This document shows positions 23,188-36,142 of a stretch of 64,000 nt of DNA, piece by piece. The notes under the pieces are model-generated. The model saw only the letters and a list, made by a program, of their open reading frames with translations. It ran no database searches and was not told the origin of the DNA. Numbering within the stretch: position 1 is the first letter of the stretch; each line of letters starts with the position of its first letter. The translations under genes were made by a program, and so were the position numbers. Source of the stretch: Coffea arabica (taxonomy: Eukaryota; Streptophyta; Magnoliopsida; Gentianales; Rubiaceae); contig NC_092323.1 in NCBI RefSeq assembly GCF_036785885.1, positions 14,082,501-14,146,500 on the forward strand, given 5' to 3'.

Positions 23188-26100
23188 TTAATGGCACATC
23201 ATGTGCTTTCGAACCATACTGAATAAGTGTCGATTTGTTGTCCTATCAGGGATTTCTGCACTGACAATTTTATCATAGGATTCTGTGGAGTAAAGCTTTG
23301 AACCTACCTCTAGGATTACGAGGAAGTGAGCATGCGGCAGACCTCGTTTTTGGAACTCAACTACATAAGTATAGGTAGCGACTGGCCCAAATATTTCTAT
23401 TTTGAAGAGTTGATGCTTCAGAAAATCAAGTTTAGCATGGAAAACCTGAGCTAATAAGTCCGGTCTGTTATGAGCTTCATCAATAGAAAGCATATGTTCT
23501 TTGATCTCAGGCCATGAAGGATTGCATGTGATGGTGATGAATAGATCTGGTTTACCAAATTTCGGCACAAGAGCCATAGCATCGACATATCTTCTTCTCA
23601 TGTCATGAGGACCACCTATAAACGATGTTGGAAGGATAATTCGCTAACCTACTTTGGATCCTTCGCAATGCCCTGCTATGTCACTGTCCATTATATCTTG
23701 AAGCTGCTCTCTTCTTATTAATTCTTGTCGAGTCTTTGGGTTTCTATCTTTATACGCATATCGATAACATATTGCTGTAGAAGTCGATAGGTATTGAGTA
23801 TGTTTGGAGTATACTTTTTCACATCTGCAACTTATATGCATAATACTCACACATAGATACAAACTCTTTGCTATCTTCAGGATCGTTATAAGTTGCAGCA
23901 CATGTTATTGAATGTGAGTGTAGTGATCTACATAAGTGTATACTGAGGAATATAAATTTTGGTATACCTTGCTCTTCAGTTTCGATTAGCTCCTGTGCAG
24001 ATTTGTAATTACTAAGAGCAGGAGTGCAGTTGGTTCTTCTATCAGATCTCTTTCTTTTTTTTTGGTTTTTTTGCAGCTATTCTTTTTATACTAGGATGCC
24101 ATCCGGTTTCTCCAAATGAAAATAGTAGCGGATACTACAATGGATCTTAGCATCCATAATAGCATTGCACCAGATGGTCCTTACCCTCTTTTGTATAGAT
24201 TTGGATATGCCTCTTGTATGTTTCTCCAGATTCCTGTCCCTCTACCTATAAGGCTGCAATTTGGGATGCAGTTGGTCGATTCCAAATTCTTTGATCATTC
24301 TGTGAGTGGGACCTCAGCACTATTTGATAAGAGTCAAGATTTAGAACATTTTTTAAGCTTCGGAGAAATGAGGCATAGGGGTTGGATTCCATGACATCCA
24401 TAATTTTTTTCACTATACTCTCTGTTAGTTTCTGTGATGCAGCTAGTCTATTTTCTAACTCGTGGTCTGTATCATGGAAATACAACTGCAGATAAAGGGC
24501 AGAGTCTTCATGTGGAATAAGATCCTTGATGAAGTGATAGGTTTGTCCTTGGACTTTGAATGTATAGATGCCATTAGTTCTCTTGCATAGGAATTTGTCA
24601 TAATGCACTCCAAAAGAGGTGAAGGCAAACATGTTGTTGTATGTTCTGACATACGTTCTGAAAGAAAGAGCTTCAGCAGAATGACCAGTATATAGTTCTG
24701 TGAGAATATTCGAACGTTTGTTTTTTTGAAGAACTATTTGACCATCAGAACAACAGAAATTGGCTGTTTCAGAGTGAAATTGTTTTGCTTTACAATAGCT
24801 GCAATATGGTTTCGAAGGCAATATATCTAGTTCATTGCTAATGAATTTTAATGCTTCAATTCCATCTGGGATTTTCTGATCTGCAATATAATCAATGTGA
24901 TAGTAATTATTGATTATAAGAGGAGTAATTCAGAACAAAGCTTTTGATGTGTATTATACTATATTCAGAATATCTCTTGTCTTTCTGCCTTTCTTATGAA
25001 CTCTCTGAGTTCCTTTTGACTTTGAACTTTTGTTGCCTGTGTGATAGTCATGAAAGCATTATAAATTTTGATAGATAAACCATTGATATAATGAGCATTA
25101 GAATGGTGAAAGCTGATAACAAAGGTTGCATTTGTACCCCTATTTTTTTAGCAGTAGATTTTAAACGCTGTTGAATGGTTTGATATTGCATTACAAATGA
25201 CAACAGCTCTACAAAGGCAAATTTGTTGAGTTAATCGCATTGTAAATAGAGAGAATGTGCCAAGCAGTGTCAAATACAGAAATTTCATTACCTGTCGCAT
25301 AGAAAGAAATAAACAATTGATTATATCAACTAACAAGAAACAAGCTATTATGGTAGGTCTGAATATAGTAAGTATTAGGTATTTACCACGATTGCATTGG
25401 CTGCCACAGCCAATTAATAGAACTTGTGAATGTCGAAGATGATTTCTATGTGTATCAGGGGCAAGAGGAGCAGGACATTTGCGAAGTTGGATAACTGAGA
25501 ACCAGCATAAAGAATTTGCAAAGCAAGGAGTTAAGATAAAAGTTGGAAAATGTCGAAAAGGAACCTGTATATTGGAGTTACGAACATGGAAGCGTTTCAT
25601 TGGAAAGTGACAGATTAATGGTACAGATTGATTTTTTTTTAAAGTTTACCGTTGTTACACTGATAGTTGGATATAGGTAACTCGATCAGAAAGAGGACAT
25701 GCGTGATGCAAATGCTGCTCAGTTAACTGCGGCATCAATTTTCCTGTGCATAATAATAATTAGTTCCATTGCTCCAAATTTTGAGTCACAGAAACTACAA
25801 AGTGAACAGGTTTGCAAGGTTTGTTAACTAATAAGAAAGACATAAATTAACAACCTATTTAATAGGTGTAGGGGCATACTCAAGGGGAGTATAAATGAGC
25901 AAGGAACCAAAAATTGTGGAATATATACGTACCATCATCACAGTTGTTAGTAGTCACTGTTGTAGTAGGTAGGTGCTTCGCTGCGTGATTGTTTGGAAGG
26001 CTCTAGAGATTGTCGAGGAAGGGGGTTGGACAACAGTTTGGTTAACTTTCTTCTGTGATACGCTTCTCTCTATTTCTTCTTCGCTGAGCTTCTTTTTGTT

Positions 26101-26208
26101 CGACCGAAGGAACAGCAAAGTTCTTTCTCTTTTTTTTTTATTTCTCTCATTTTTTTTCTCACGGATTTTGAGATGATCATTATGTGCATATAACTTAGAG
26201 GATTTCAT
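23188..26208 (-). pseudogene. Helitron transposase (Rep part of RepHel), truncated and stop-ridden
   Basis: Read on the minus strand. A likely first exon (26208-25954) has a basic/acidic stretch (RERTLLFLRSNKKKLSEEE). Diverged sequence follows (25600-25148), then from 24884 IPDGIEALKF, CSYCKAKQF and KRTNGIYTFKVQGQTYHFI. After these come YYGC-DPL-YPLLFSFGETGW (near 24130), RIILPTSFIGGPHD and MRRRYVDAMALVPKFGKPDLF. The last block, PDLFITITCNPSWPEIKEHM and FQKRGLPHAHFLV, holds the HUH (HAH) metal-binding motif of the rolling-circle nuclease. The frame stops after RKHMM, where relatives continue with HGPCG. The catalytic Tyr region and the whole SF1 helicase are absent. At least four in-frame stops interrupt conserved words. 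Helitron ends were not located. Confidence 0.85.
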
Positions 26209-27430
26209 GGTGTTTGTATGATAATGGAGTAGATTTTTATTCTAGATATAACTATGTAGCGAAGGGAATAAAGTCCGTTGCATGAAATAACCAAATAACA
26301 CTACTAGTAGCAAAGATACAAAAGGCATTTGAAAGAACTTTAAAATAACAAACATGTTTAAAAAGCCAGTAAAACAATATACCTCCATTGATCGTCAAGG
26401 CACAGAGCACTGAATCAAACTTCCTCGAAGGCTAAATAATAGCAGATCTCAAGTCAGTAAACACAGGTATTTTGATCAATAAACAAATCAATGGAACAGA
26501 ACATCAGAATGATATCAGAAGAGAGTAAAGAAAAAATTATCGAAGAAATAATAATATTAGATACCTGGGGTATGAGCTACTTAGTTCACAACAATTGACA
26601 AGAAGATTTACATGCAATCTGGGAGGTCGACCATATAACAGAGCTTGCATGGACATGGAGACCATGTATGTCTTACAAGTCAATCAAAAGATTGAGAAAT
26701 TACAAACGTAACCAAGCTGTAGGATGGCCTGGTCCACAAGAGAAGCATCTTGGAGAACAATTTGGTAAACAAGAAAATTTAATGGCAGATAGCCAATTAA
26801 ATCTGGCTATCAATTCCAAGCACAAAGTCCCTTGTGTCCTTGGTCACATTGGCAGTGCGATACTAAGGCGATAGATAGCAAGGCTTGCAGCGTAAATTCC
26901 AAAAAGCAGTTCACTCCAGATGATGCATATCTATTGAGGGATAGTTATACAGTATGTTGAGAGTGGTTTTTACCACAAAAATGTTATTAGACTGACAAAA
27001 CCACTTGTAAAAACAGACACTTGTAACGTCACTTGAAGTGCGAGTTTCGTTGTGGGTCACTACCCCTGAGAAGACCAAGTTAGTCACATATGTCCAGAGA
27101 CATGCCGGTAAACTTGGCATGTTTATTTGTGTTTGAAGTCCTTTTCTTTTTGGGTTGTACCTAACAAATTCTTATTAAACTACAGCTTATATTTTAAAGT
27201 TGTAACAAATACCTAGTTATATTACATACATTAGAGTTAAAAACTGACAAATTACAAACATAGCTTTGTTTTGTCAGATTGATCGAAATTTAGGAGAATT
27301 ACGAATAAAAAATGTAAAGATAGTTCTGATATTTGTATGGGACATATAGAAGACCAAATTATTATTGTAATTTTACTAATATTTGTATGGTTCATAGAAT
27401 GACATAAATTTGGATTTGTAATAACCAACC
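26209..27430. other. Intergenic, no gene seen
   Basis: Short ORFs only (26668-26874 plus, 26911-27120 minus), without recognisable motifs. It may include the 5' flank of the decayed Helitron. Confidence 0.45.
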
Positions 27431-29680
27431 AAACCATCTTTGTCAACCACATTCCAAATAAATAAAAGTGTCATATGAATTGGTTTCTGTGAATGACGAT
27501 GTCAATAAGGGGATATATTAAAACCCTTGAGTGACAATTACTAGTTTGTATATATTAAAATCCTTGACCCTTGAGTTTGTATATATAAAAATCCTTGATT
27601 TAATTTATAATGTTTATAAAGGTTATAAATATTAAAAATGGTAAGTTAACCTTATTACGAAGAAACTGCAAAATCAGGAAGACTTTGGTCATTATAATAG
27701 CAATCCTATTTTTCCTAATTCCCAACCAAACACATTATAGCATTTTTTTTTAAATATATGTTATCTAACTCAAAACCAACTAAATACTAAATAATTTGGA
27801 TTATTAATTCGGAATATCCCCCCTAAGAAACTGAAAATAGTATTTTTGGACTAATTTGCCTTTGTGAGAGGTACATATGCATATTACGTGTAATATACAT
27901 ATACATTTATTTATTTTTTACTACTTTCCACGTATTGACATCATTGTAGTCCAACCATATTGCCCTTGAACTAAACTACCCTTACTGAACTTATTTTGTC
28001 AACCACATTCCAAATAAATAAAAAATCCTATCAAATTAGGTACGTACCGAATTCATACTCGAATTTGAATTGAATTTGGTAATTTGAAATTGGGTATTTG
28101 GTAATTTGGTACAAAATCGGTATTTACCAAATTGACCAAAATCTAATATAGTACGAAATAGGTAATGAAATTATGAATTTGATAATAACCGATTTCGAAT
28201 TCAAATTCAGTAAGTTGAAACGGGGTATCATATTCACACATTCGAATATTGAATTGGTTTATAAAATGATATAATATATAGGTAAATACTATTTAGTATT
28301 GGTATATACTACTAATATATTATTATATTATTAATATGGTAAATGCTATTAATAATAGTGAGTACATGGTATTATCATGTACTTATAATGATACAATATA
28401 TAAAGTTGTACAATATACCATTTTAGTATTTGTTAATTATTATATAACTATAATAATACAAATATACAACAATACATAACATAACTATAATATCTATCAT
28501 TTTATACATGACTAGAATTAGATAGTAATTAAAAAGTATAGGTTTAATACTAAATATTAAACAATAAATATAATTAGTAATTGAAATTTAGATATTGACA
28601 GTTTGGTACATCATTCATATTTGAATTATTGAATATTTGAATGCGTAACTTGTAACTTGCAAGTATCGATGTGCTCTAATATTACATTACATATTTAATA
28701 TGAAAATTCTTATTCTCTATTCACTAATCTTAAGGCTTTAAGCATAGAGAACAAATAAACTAAACAGTTTAAGTAAATGCATATGAATTGCACATCAACA
28801 TATTAGTGCGAGTGATTTCACTATTAAAAGCAATTAAGTCACTATTGTATTTTGTAGCTAATATTACCTATTATTAATCATTGTAAACTATAAACTTGAA
28901 ACTTATCACTAATTATTGTACAGTCTAAGGTGTATTGTAGTTTAAATCAATCACTTTTTACTTGTTCCTTAAATCATTGATTAAGGATTCAAGATATAAC
29001 TAGCTATACGTGATCAAATGAATACCAATTAAACTAAATGAATACCAATTAAACTACAAAATGGTTAAAACATGAGTACTGTGTTAAATTATAAATAAAG
29101 TTGGGGATCAAATCAGCAATAAATTTTTAAATAACTGAGGAGCATAATGAATGTATAATAATTTAGAGCCCCAATTCGACAGTGAAATGAATTTAGGTAT
29201 TTCCAATTCAAATTTGAGAGCAATTTATATTTCAATTGAGTCCAATACCAGAATTTACCAAATTCATATATTGAAGAATTACCGCATTTGCACAATTTGT
29301 TGACCCCTATGAATGACGTCGTCAATAAGGGGATGCATTAAAACCGTTGAGTGACAATTACTAGTTTGTATATATTAAAATCCTTGATTTAATTTATAAT
29401 GTTAACAAAGGTTATAAATATTAAAAATGGTAAGTTAAGCTTATTAGGAATGCAGGTTATAAATATTAAAAATAGTAAATTAACCTTATTAGGAAGAAAT
29501 TGCAAAATAAGGGGTTCTTTGATCATTATAATAGCAATCCTATCATACCCGAATTCCCAACCAAACACAATTATAACATTTTTTTTTGGGATATATCCTA
29601 TCTACTCCTAAACCAACCAAATATTAGATAACCTGCAATATACAATTCCGAGTATCCCCCATTGTTTTACTAACTCCATT
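27431..29680. repeat. Local duplication around an AT-rich insert
   Basis: About 340 bp at 27492-27830 returns in the same orientation at 29309-29660 (GAATGACG-TGTCAATAAGGGG, TAGTTTGTATATATTAAAAT, ATAATAGCAATCCTAT). A shorter phrase, TTTGTCAACCACATTCCAAA, occurs at about 27438 and again near 27994. Between the long copies is about 1.3 kb of AT-rich sequence starting near 28030, with many AATTTGGTAA and GAATTTGAAT words. Those words return inverted near 29180-29290, so the insert may be a degenerate TIR element. Non-coding. Confidence 0.55.
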
Positions 29681-30454
29681 TTGATTTTGACTATTACATA
29701 GTATCAATTTCGGCCCACTAGTTATATTCTAATGACAATGGTAAGTACGATTTGTCTATTTGATTTTTGGGTATCTAATTTTGCTTGTATTCCAATTCAA
29801 ATTTGAATAACAAAGCCATACTAGAATGGATTATTATCAAATCAAGTGCTTACACCACTTAAAGAGAACAAATAAAATGCAGGTTGCCGGACTTGATCAC
29901 TTAACAAATACCAAATGGACACTATAATGTCCCTAAACCAATTCCCATCGCCTATACAGAATATAAACATGCAATAAATGATAAAACACCACCACCGAGG
30001 GCCTTACCTGCAAGCATTAGTCATTCATTGAAGAATGGGAGCTAGCAAATTGCACATGTCTCGAGGCCTTTGCCATCAAATTTTGCTTTCTTCCGTCGAA
30101 GTGCAATAACCAATTCATGCTTTAGTACCAAATGGGTTATTATCCATTGGGTCGAACACATATGAGTAATTATCCATGCTTCAATTAACCTTATCCACTG
30201 GGTAAGTACATGCATTTAAATTGCTGCCAATTTCAACATCAAATCGGGTCAGTTTTTCCAATTCAAACTCTAGACCTGTACAAACCCTCCTCAATTTCAG
30301 TAATTTCTTATGTGTCATTTTCTCATTGGTTAGTCTTAACTGTACCACAAAAATGTTAGAAACTTCTTCACCATTTTGTAGAACTTTCCATCTATTGAGA
30401 TAATCACAATTATCTGTGTACTTATCGATACACATATATTTTATATAATATATA
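29681..30454. other. Intergenic, no gene seen
   Basis: AT-rich, ending in the target duplication of the next element. The ORFs at 30181-30474 are not convincing. Confidence 0.45.
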
Positions 30455-31116
30455 GGGAAAATGACATGTTTCATCCCTCACATTTCACAACAATATTCTT
30501 TTCGTCCCTCACTTTTAAAATGAAGCAATTTCATCCCTGACATTTAAAAATTAAAGCTATTACATCCCTGAACCTAATTTTCAATCTGAATCAAACCATC
30601 CAATAATCCAATAATAAATTTCGGAGATAGAATTGATAGGTCACTCGGTCAATTTCATCATATTCACATGACATTTATCAAACCAAAAAAATAAATATTA
30701 TAACATAAAGGCCATTATTTGTTTTGGAATAGTCGGGTTTTTCTTTTGGGTAAATCTTTTCATGCATCGTTAGTATATTCGCTTGAGAGTCTAAATGTGT
30801 ATCATAAATACAAAATTTGGTGTTTAAATTTAAATTGAAACGATATGGTAGGTACATAAAACTATCAGTGTATACAATGACAATGTAGGAATTCAAGTTG
30901 AGTAATATTCAAGTTGAGTTAACCAAGTGATCTACCAATTATACCTCCAAAATTTGTAATCAGGTTGATAGGTGGTTTGATTCAGATTGAAAATTGGGTT
31001 CAAGGATGTAATAGCTTTAATTTTTAAATGTCAGGGACGAAATTGCTTCATTTTAAAAGTGAGGGACGAAAAGAATATTTTTGTGAAATGTAAGGGATGA
31101 AACAGGTCATTTTCCC
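30455..31116. mobile_element. 662-bp Mutator-like MITE with about 150-bp TIRs
   Basis: The ends are GGGAAAATGACATGTTTC and its inverted partner CAGGTCATTTTCCC. The TIRs extend inward roughly 150 bp (CATCCCTCACATTTCACAA, CGTCCCTCACTTTTAAAATG and so on). A perfect 9-bp target duplication TAATATATA lies at 30446-30454 and 31117-31125. The TIR sequence differs from elements A-C. No coding capacity is visible. One of the cleanest elements in the window. Confidence 0.9.
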
Positions 31117-31320
31117 TAATATATATATCATATATATATTATATATAAATATAATATACACTTGAAAAATATGAACAAAGGACTATACACAAGATCTCTG
31201 TTATAAATAGAAATTTATATATGTAATACTCATTATTATATAGTTATATAAAAAATGTGGAGAAAAGACTATATACAGAATTTCAGAAGAATAAGCATCT
31301 TTACAAAAATAATAAGCAAA

Positions 31321-31328
31321 TGTATATA

Positions 31329-31385
<57 letters not shown>
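31321..31385. repeat. (TG)n/(TA)n microsatellite
   Basis: A short TG run passes into about 24 uninterrupted TA dinucleotides. Confidence 0.95.
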
Positions 31386-31387
<2 letters not shown>

Positions 31388-32917
31388 TTACTTATAAAAA
31401 ATGAAGAAAGGACTATATACAAATTTTTTTTTTTAAAAAAAAGGACATGATTGATCTCTTTGATAAAAAAGAAACAAATTTATATATACGTAGATATACA
31501 CACACATATATATAGCTTAAATTACAAATTTATAGTTTAGATTACACTGGTTAACACAAACGAACTCTACATAATTTTTAACTATATAATCTAATTAAAT
31601 TATATGACTTAATTATGCAGTTTGTAACCTTGAAATTGTGCAGTTGGCTGGAAATTTCTTTTGTATACGCACGAGGGATGAACACGAAATTCTAATTCCT
31701 AATTAAAATTTCATTAAATCAGAACGAAGAATTATACACATAGCATACATAACGAAACTTCTTAGGAGCCGAGGGTAATATACAAATAACGAATTCCGTG
31801 AGCAATTTCATAAATGTCGGACCCCACAGCGGCAGCAGCACAAAACACAATCCAAATTCGGTCCATTTCAATGTCCACTTGAAAGTACAAGAGCCTTAAA
31901 GCAGGGAGAAGCACTCAAAAGTACAAACCCATGGAAGCGGAGTCGCACTTGAAAGCGGCACCACTGTAGTGTAGAATGCTTCTTGTGTGTATGTAAGGAT
32001 TTGTGATCAACCAGGAGGTTTAAATTTGTGTGTTTGGGGAACTTTGATGGATGAAATCAAGGCTTTGTTTAATGATTTTTTTTTTCTTTTTGGAGAATTT
32101 TCCCTAAAAAAAAATGATTATTGCAGAATAGGACTTGATGTGGGCTCAGAATTTGCTCAAAGGGCTACAAATGCAGCATATTTGGGAGGGTGGGCTATTA
32201 TGTTTCAGCCTTTTCTTCTAAGCAAATTTGGGTGGCAATAAGGTGGCTTATGAATTTTTCTCAAAGGGCTACAAATGTTAACAATTATGGGAGAGTGGAA
32301 TCAGGTTTCAACTCATTTTCTCTATTTTTTTTTTTCTTTGTGGGAAAAGAAAACGTATTAAGTTTCTGATTTGTGAAGTATTTAATTTGTCGCATAAAAA
32401 TTTAGAAATTTATTTTGAAAAATTGGTGGATCAAAAGCTTTTTTTGTACGGCTATGTCCTCATTTCTGCCTACAAGTTTTCAACCAACTTTAAGTCTGCA
32501 AATTGGCTGTCCTTCAAGGCTCCTTTTTTTTTTGGCTAAAATATTTTATGTACACCAACAGAAGCAACAAAAGAGTAAGGCAAGTCTGGCCCTTCGACTT
32601 TATGGATGTCCATCATTTGACATAACAGCTGCATGCAACAAGGTCGCATTCTTTTATAATATAAGTTGGATATTTTTAAGTTTAAGTGACAATGCAGGTG
32701 CATGCATTTCTCTCCCAACCCAACCACAAATAATAAATTATATGTGAAAATTTCAAACCTCTACCAATTTACATTTTTTTTATTACCTCCTATCCAAATA
32801 TTTCAAATAACCTTCTATCCAAACTGTGATTTTGAGCGTTACATGCTTGTGTGTGTATATATATTTATATATATTTAAATTGTTATGTTTATCACTTGAA
32901 ATTTAAAAAAAGAAAAA
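31386..32917. other. Intergenic, no gene seen
   Basis: AT-rich sequence with a few chance ORFs (31987-32241, 32415-32747). Two mutually inverted ATCCAAA-type words near 32790-32822 look like an edge of the MITE family at 32922. Confidence 0.45.
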
Positions 32918-32921
32918 TCAC

Positions 32922-33086
32922 TGCGTTTGGATAGAAGATTATTTGGGATAATTTTTTTAAAAAAATACTATAACACTTCTTTGATATGATGTATGTGAAA
33001 TAAAAAGATGATTGAAAAATGTTTTGATGATACAAGTAAATCAGTATGTGTAAATATAATATAAATAAAATGCATTCCAAACACGC
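32922..33086. mobile_element. MITE of about 165 bp
   Basis: The left end TGCGTTTGGATAGAAGATTA pairs with the right end GCATTCCAAACACGCG as inverted repeats. The core contains TGATATGATGTATGTGA and AATAAAAAGATGATTG, as in the element at 35709-35873. Non-coding. Confidence 0.65.
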
Positions 33087-34370
33087 GTAAGCATGTCTAA
33101 GATTAGGGTTTTATGTAACTCATTTCAAAGATAAGTGAAATAGAATAATGTTAGATTTTGGAGAATAATGGTTGACAATTTTGCAATTTTCAAATAACAT
33201 TCTTGTTCTTTTTTTTTTTCTTCTCAACTACGAGGCACAAAGATAAGATTGAGACCCTAAAGTTTGGGTTAGGCAAGTCTCAAGAAAATGTTTAACCTAT
33301 TCTTCTAGTCAAAAAAGACAAAAGGGTTAACCTACTAAATTTAAAATTGAATTCTTGGACATGAATCATAATAGAAGAGAAAGCTATATCTGTTCTGACA
33401 CTTGGAAAATCCTCACCCCAAAATTACCCATAACGTTCCATTTCTCCACGTATCTCCCTAGGATTGTCACGAATTGTTTGGTCAAGAAAAGATTGCAAGT
33501 CTCTATCTAAATCCTCTCTTCCATCGTTTTCCAGCATGCCTGCAGCAATTTCAAAGAAAAACTCCAATTTGTTGTGTTGAGCCCGCCATGATAATGTCAA
33601 GAAATGCTTTAACAACTAGATTGCCCCTTAAGTTCACAAGATCTAGAAGGTTTACAACTGTCCTTGCAACGTTTAGGTTAATGTAATCTTACAAAATCAA
33701 GTCTGAAAACGAGTCATAGTCATTTGGTGTCGACATGTTTATATCAATACACAAATGAAATGGCCACAGTTAGAGCCAAACAAATTTAAATTCTGGTAAA
33801 AGTGGATAATTCCGGCTGGTATTTAAACTCAAGATCTGTAATTTCTGAAATGTCAACCTTATTTACTAAATCAAGACCTGTTCGATATTTTATTTCAAAA
33901 CTATTTGAGACGATATCGTTATACTTCTAACATGTTTTAGATCATTAAAGTATATGCGTCTATTGTATGCACTACTTATTCACATATACATACAAAAAGT
34001 GCATTTAGAATTGCACAAGAACTCACAATCCCACGACAAATATTTTGTTGATGAAAATTATGCATCCCAACAAAAACAATTGATAAATTTTATTTCTCTT
34101 TTCTTTTTCCTTCTTCTCTCCTCTGGAATAATAAAAAATTTAGAGACAAATTTGTTGGAGGTCCCCCATTACCTCTATCATACACTCAATAGTCAACAAA
34201 AGATCCAACCCTACAAGTCACCAACACACAGTCACACACATGCATGTACATACTTAAATTAAACCAAAGCCGTACCAGACAAAGAAACATTAAAATTTGG
34301 CAGAGTCATTTCATAACCTCATCAAAACTTTCCAACATCTCTCAAAAGCAAAACAAGAAGCAACATAAAC
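33087..34370. other. Intergenic and upstream region of the RING-H2 gene
   Basis: No confident gene. A 63-codon minus-strand frame (33424-33615) has protein-like composition but no recognisable motif. The last 200 bp, CA-rich and purine-rich, probably include the RING-H2 promoter and 5' UTR; no clear TATA box was found. Confidence 0.45.
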
Positions 34371-34859
34371 ATGGGAGCTCTTTCTCAATTCTTAGCTCAC
34401 CTTTACACCATAGTCACTGTCTTGTTCACCATTTTAATCCTAGAATTAGTAATCCTGGTAAGATCCATCACAGGTAACATCCAAGAATCCAAGAAGAAGA
34501 CCATAACCACCAAGCAATACCTCAAATTAATTGAAGAAAAAATCCCGGCTCGCCGGTACAAAAAAACCCGGTTCATCATGGACGATTCCATTGAATGTGC
34601 AGTTTGTTTGTCCTTGTTTGAAGAAGGAGAATTCGTCAGGAAGCTGAAATGTAAGCATATTTTCCACAAGGATTGTCTGGACCGGTGGCTACAGCAAGAT
34701 TGGGCAACATGTCCTCTTTGCCGGACAACAGTCTTGCCTGAAGAAATCATGATGAAATATAGACAGTTCTTGCATCGACAGGAGTATGAAGGAAGTGATG
34801 AAGACCTGATTTTCTTGATATCTGCACTACATGGTAATTATCTACGCAGGTTTTTGTAG
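34371..34859 (+). CDS. RING-H2 finger protein, membrane-anchored, probable E3 ubiquitin ligase
   Basis: Single-exon gene, 162 aa. Residues 8-30 form one hydrophobic segment, probably a membrane anchor. A basic linker follows (about 41-68), and then a canonical RING-H2 domain with C76, C79, C94, H96, H99, C102, C114 and C117 (spacing C-x2-C-x14-C-x-H-x2-H-x2-C-x11-C-x2-C). The Trp-containing RWLQQDWATCPLCR is the usual E2-contact region. Length and layout match small plant RING-H2 proteins of the RHA/BRH1/XERICO type, which recruit E2 enzymes and are often hormone- or stress-regulated. The exact subfamily is not resolved. The start is the first Met of the frame, directly before the hydrophobic segment. 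Confidence 0.93.
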   Translation: MGALSQFLAHLYTIVTVLFTILILELVILVRSITGNIQESKKKTITTKQYLKLIEEKIPARRYKKTRFIMDDSIECAVCLSLFEEGEFVRKLKCKHIFHKDCLDRWLQQDWATCPLCRTTVLPEEIMMKYRQFLHRQEYEGSDEDLIFLISALHGNYLRRFL

Positions 34860-35708
34860 CTCTACTCTACAGATTTTTGTATATAACTATATAAGAAGAA
34901 GAAGAATTTGGTATAGATCAGTACTGTCTTTTGAGGTATGTATCTAATAAGTTTTATTACTTCTTGAAAGAAAGTTTGGTAAAAATTTCTTATGCAACAT
35001 GACGAATAGATGGGTAGATTTGGTTCTTAAATCTTACAGCCAGAATTTTTCTGACTAATTTATCTGAATATCAGTAGAATTTGGGAGACTTATTAGTTCT
35101 GATTTAGTTCTTTTAAGTCCTGTTTTAAATTTTTTTTTTTTTTTTATCTTTGCTAGTTTGAACAAATTATTTAGTCGGAAAATTGAATCCAATGTAACAT
35201 TTCATCCACACTGTTTGTAGGGCCTGTGGAATCTTTTCTTGTCAATATGCTCCATTAAATCAACTCACATGAGAAATCGACTGTGGTTAAAAAATTTTTA
35301 CTATAACAATTGGCTTCTTTTTTTTTTCTTTGGCATGAAAAATGAAGAGGCAGCAGTAACCACGTGGAAAACTTTTTGATATCCCCATCATTTGGGGTAT
35401 AAACTTTTGTTTGCAGCTTTCATGATTGAAACTTTTCATAGGTTTATGAAACCAAACGGAGAAATAGGTACCTTATCTGAGCATTTCTATGTATGTGCTG
35501 AATGTGAACCAAGCTAATTAATTGGCCATTTCTTTTCCAAAAAGAGGAAAAAGAAAAAGTTTCTTTCCTGAAAGCAGCATGCTGAATGAAAATCTCCACA
35601 GAGATCTTATCACATGTCTCAGCAAAAGAGGGCATTAGGATTATATTCCCTGTCCCATCTCTTTTCTGAGTTTTCTCTTTCTCTGCTAGATTTGAATTCT
35701 TTCGATGG
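34860..35708. other. 3' flank of the RING-H2 gene, no other gene seen
   Basis: It contains the presumed 3' UTR and several T-runs (for example 35130-35150). No ORF is convincing. Confidence 0.45.
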
Positions 35709-35873
35709 TTTGTTTGGACAGAGGATTATTTGTCAAAATTTATTTACTTACATCATCATTACAATTTTTAAAATACCTTTTTATCTTTTCAATTACCTTT
35801 TTATCTCACATACATCACATCACAAAAAGTGCTACAGTAAAAATATCTCAAATAACCCACTATCCAAACAACT
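35709..35873. mobile_element. MITE of about 165 bp (same family as 32922-33086)
   Basis: The left end TTGTTTGGACAGAGGATTAT is inverted at the right end as ATAACCCACTATCCAAACAA. The core has AAAAAGTGCTACAGTAA and CACATACATCACATCAC words typical of a common dicot MITE family. Non-coding. Confidence 0.75.
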
Positions 35874-36142
35874 ATTATTAGTATAAAACAGTTTAGGTGT
35901 ACCATCACATATGTGACGAGAAAATAGAGAATGACTCCACTATCTCTATAATAATTATGAGTTTTGGTACGTTAAGAGGCGTTTCAAATGTTAATTTTTT
36001 GATAAATTTATTATTAATTTGAAAAAGTATCTAAATACAGGAATATACTATATGTAAGTTGGTGCATCAATGTGATTAATTTTGTATAAATTGAGTATAT
36101 TAATGATAGACGCTCTTAAAATGTTTATGGATTTTTTGAACA

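Noticed and set aside
17254..26208. One large autonomous Helitron made of the RPA-like genes and the Rep gene
   Set aside because: The RPA-like copies lie on the plus strand between exact TC and CTAG termini, while the Rep gene is on the minus strand outside them. They are separate insertions.
31321..31385. Possible origin or regulatory AT element
   Set aside because: Simple (TG)n/(TA)n microsatellite with no associated feature.
33424..33615. 63-codon minus-strand ORF with protein-like composition
   Set aside because: No recognisable motif, no promoter or splice context, and no paralogue in the window. It could be a captured exon but cannot be supported.
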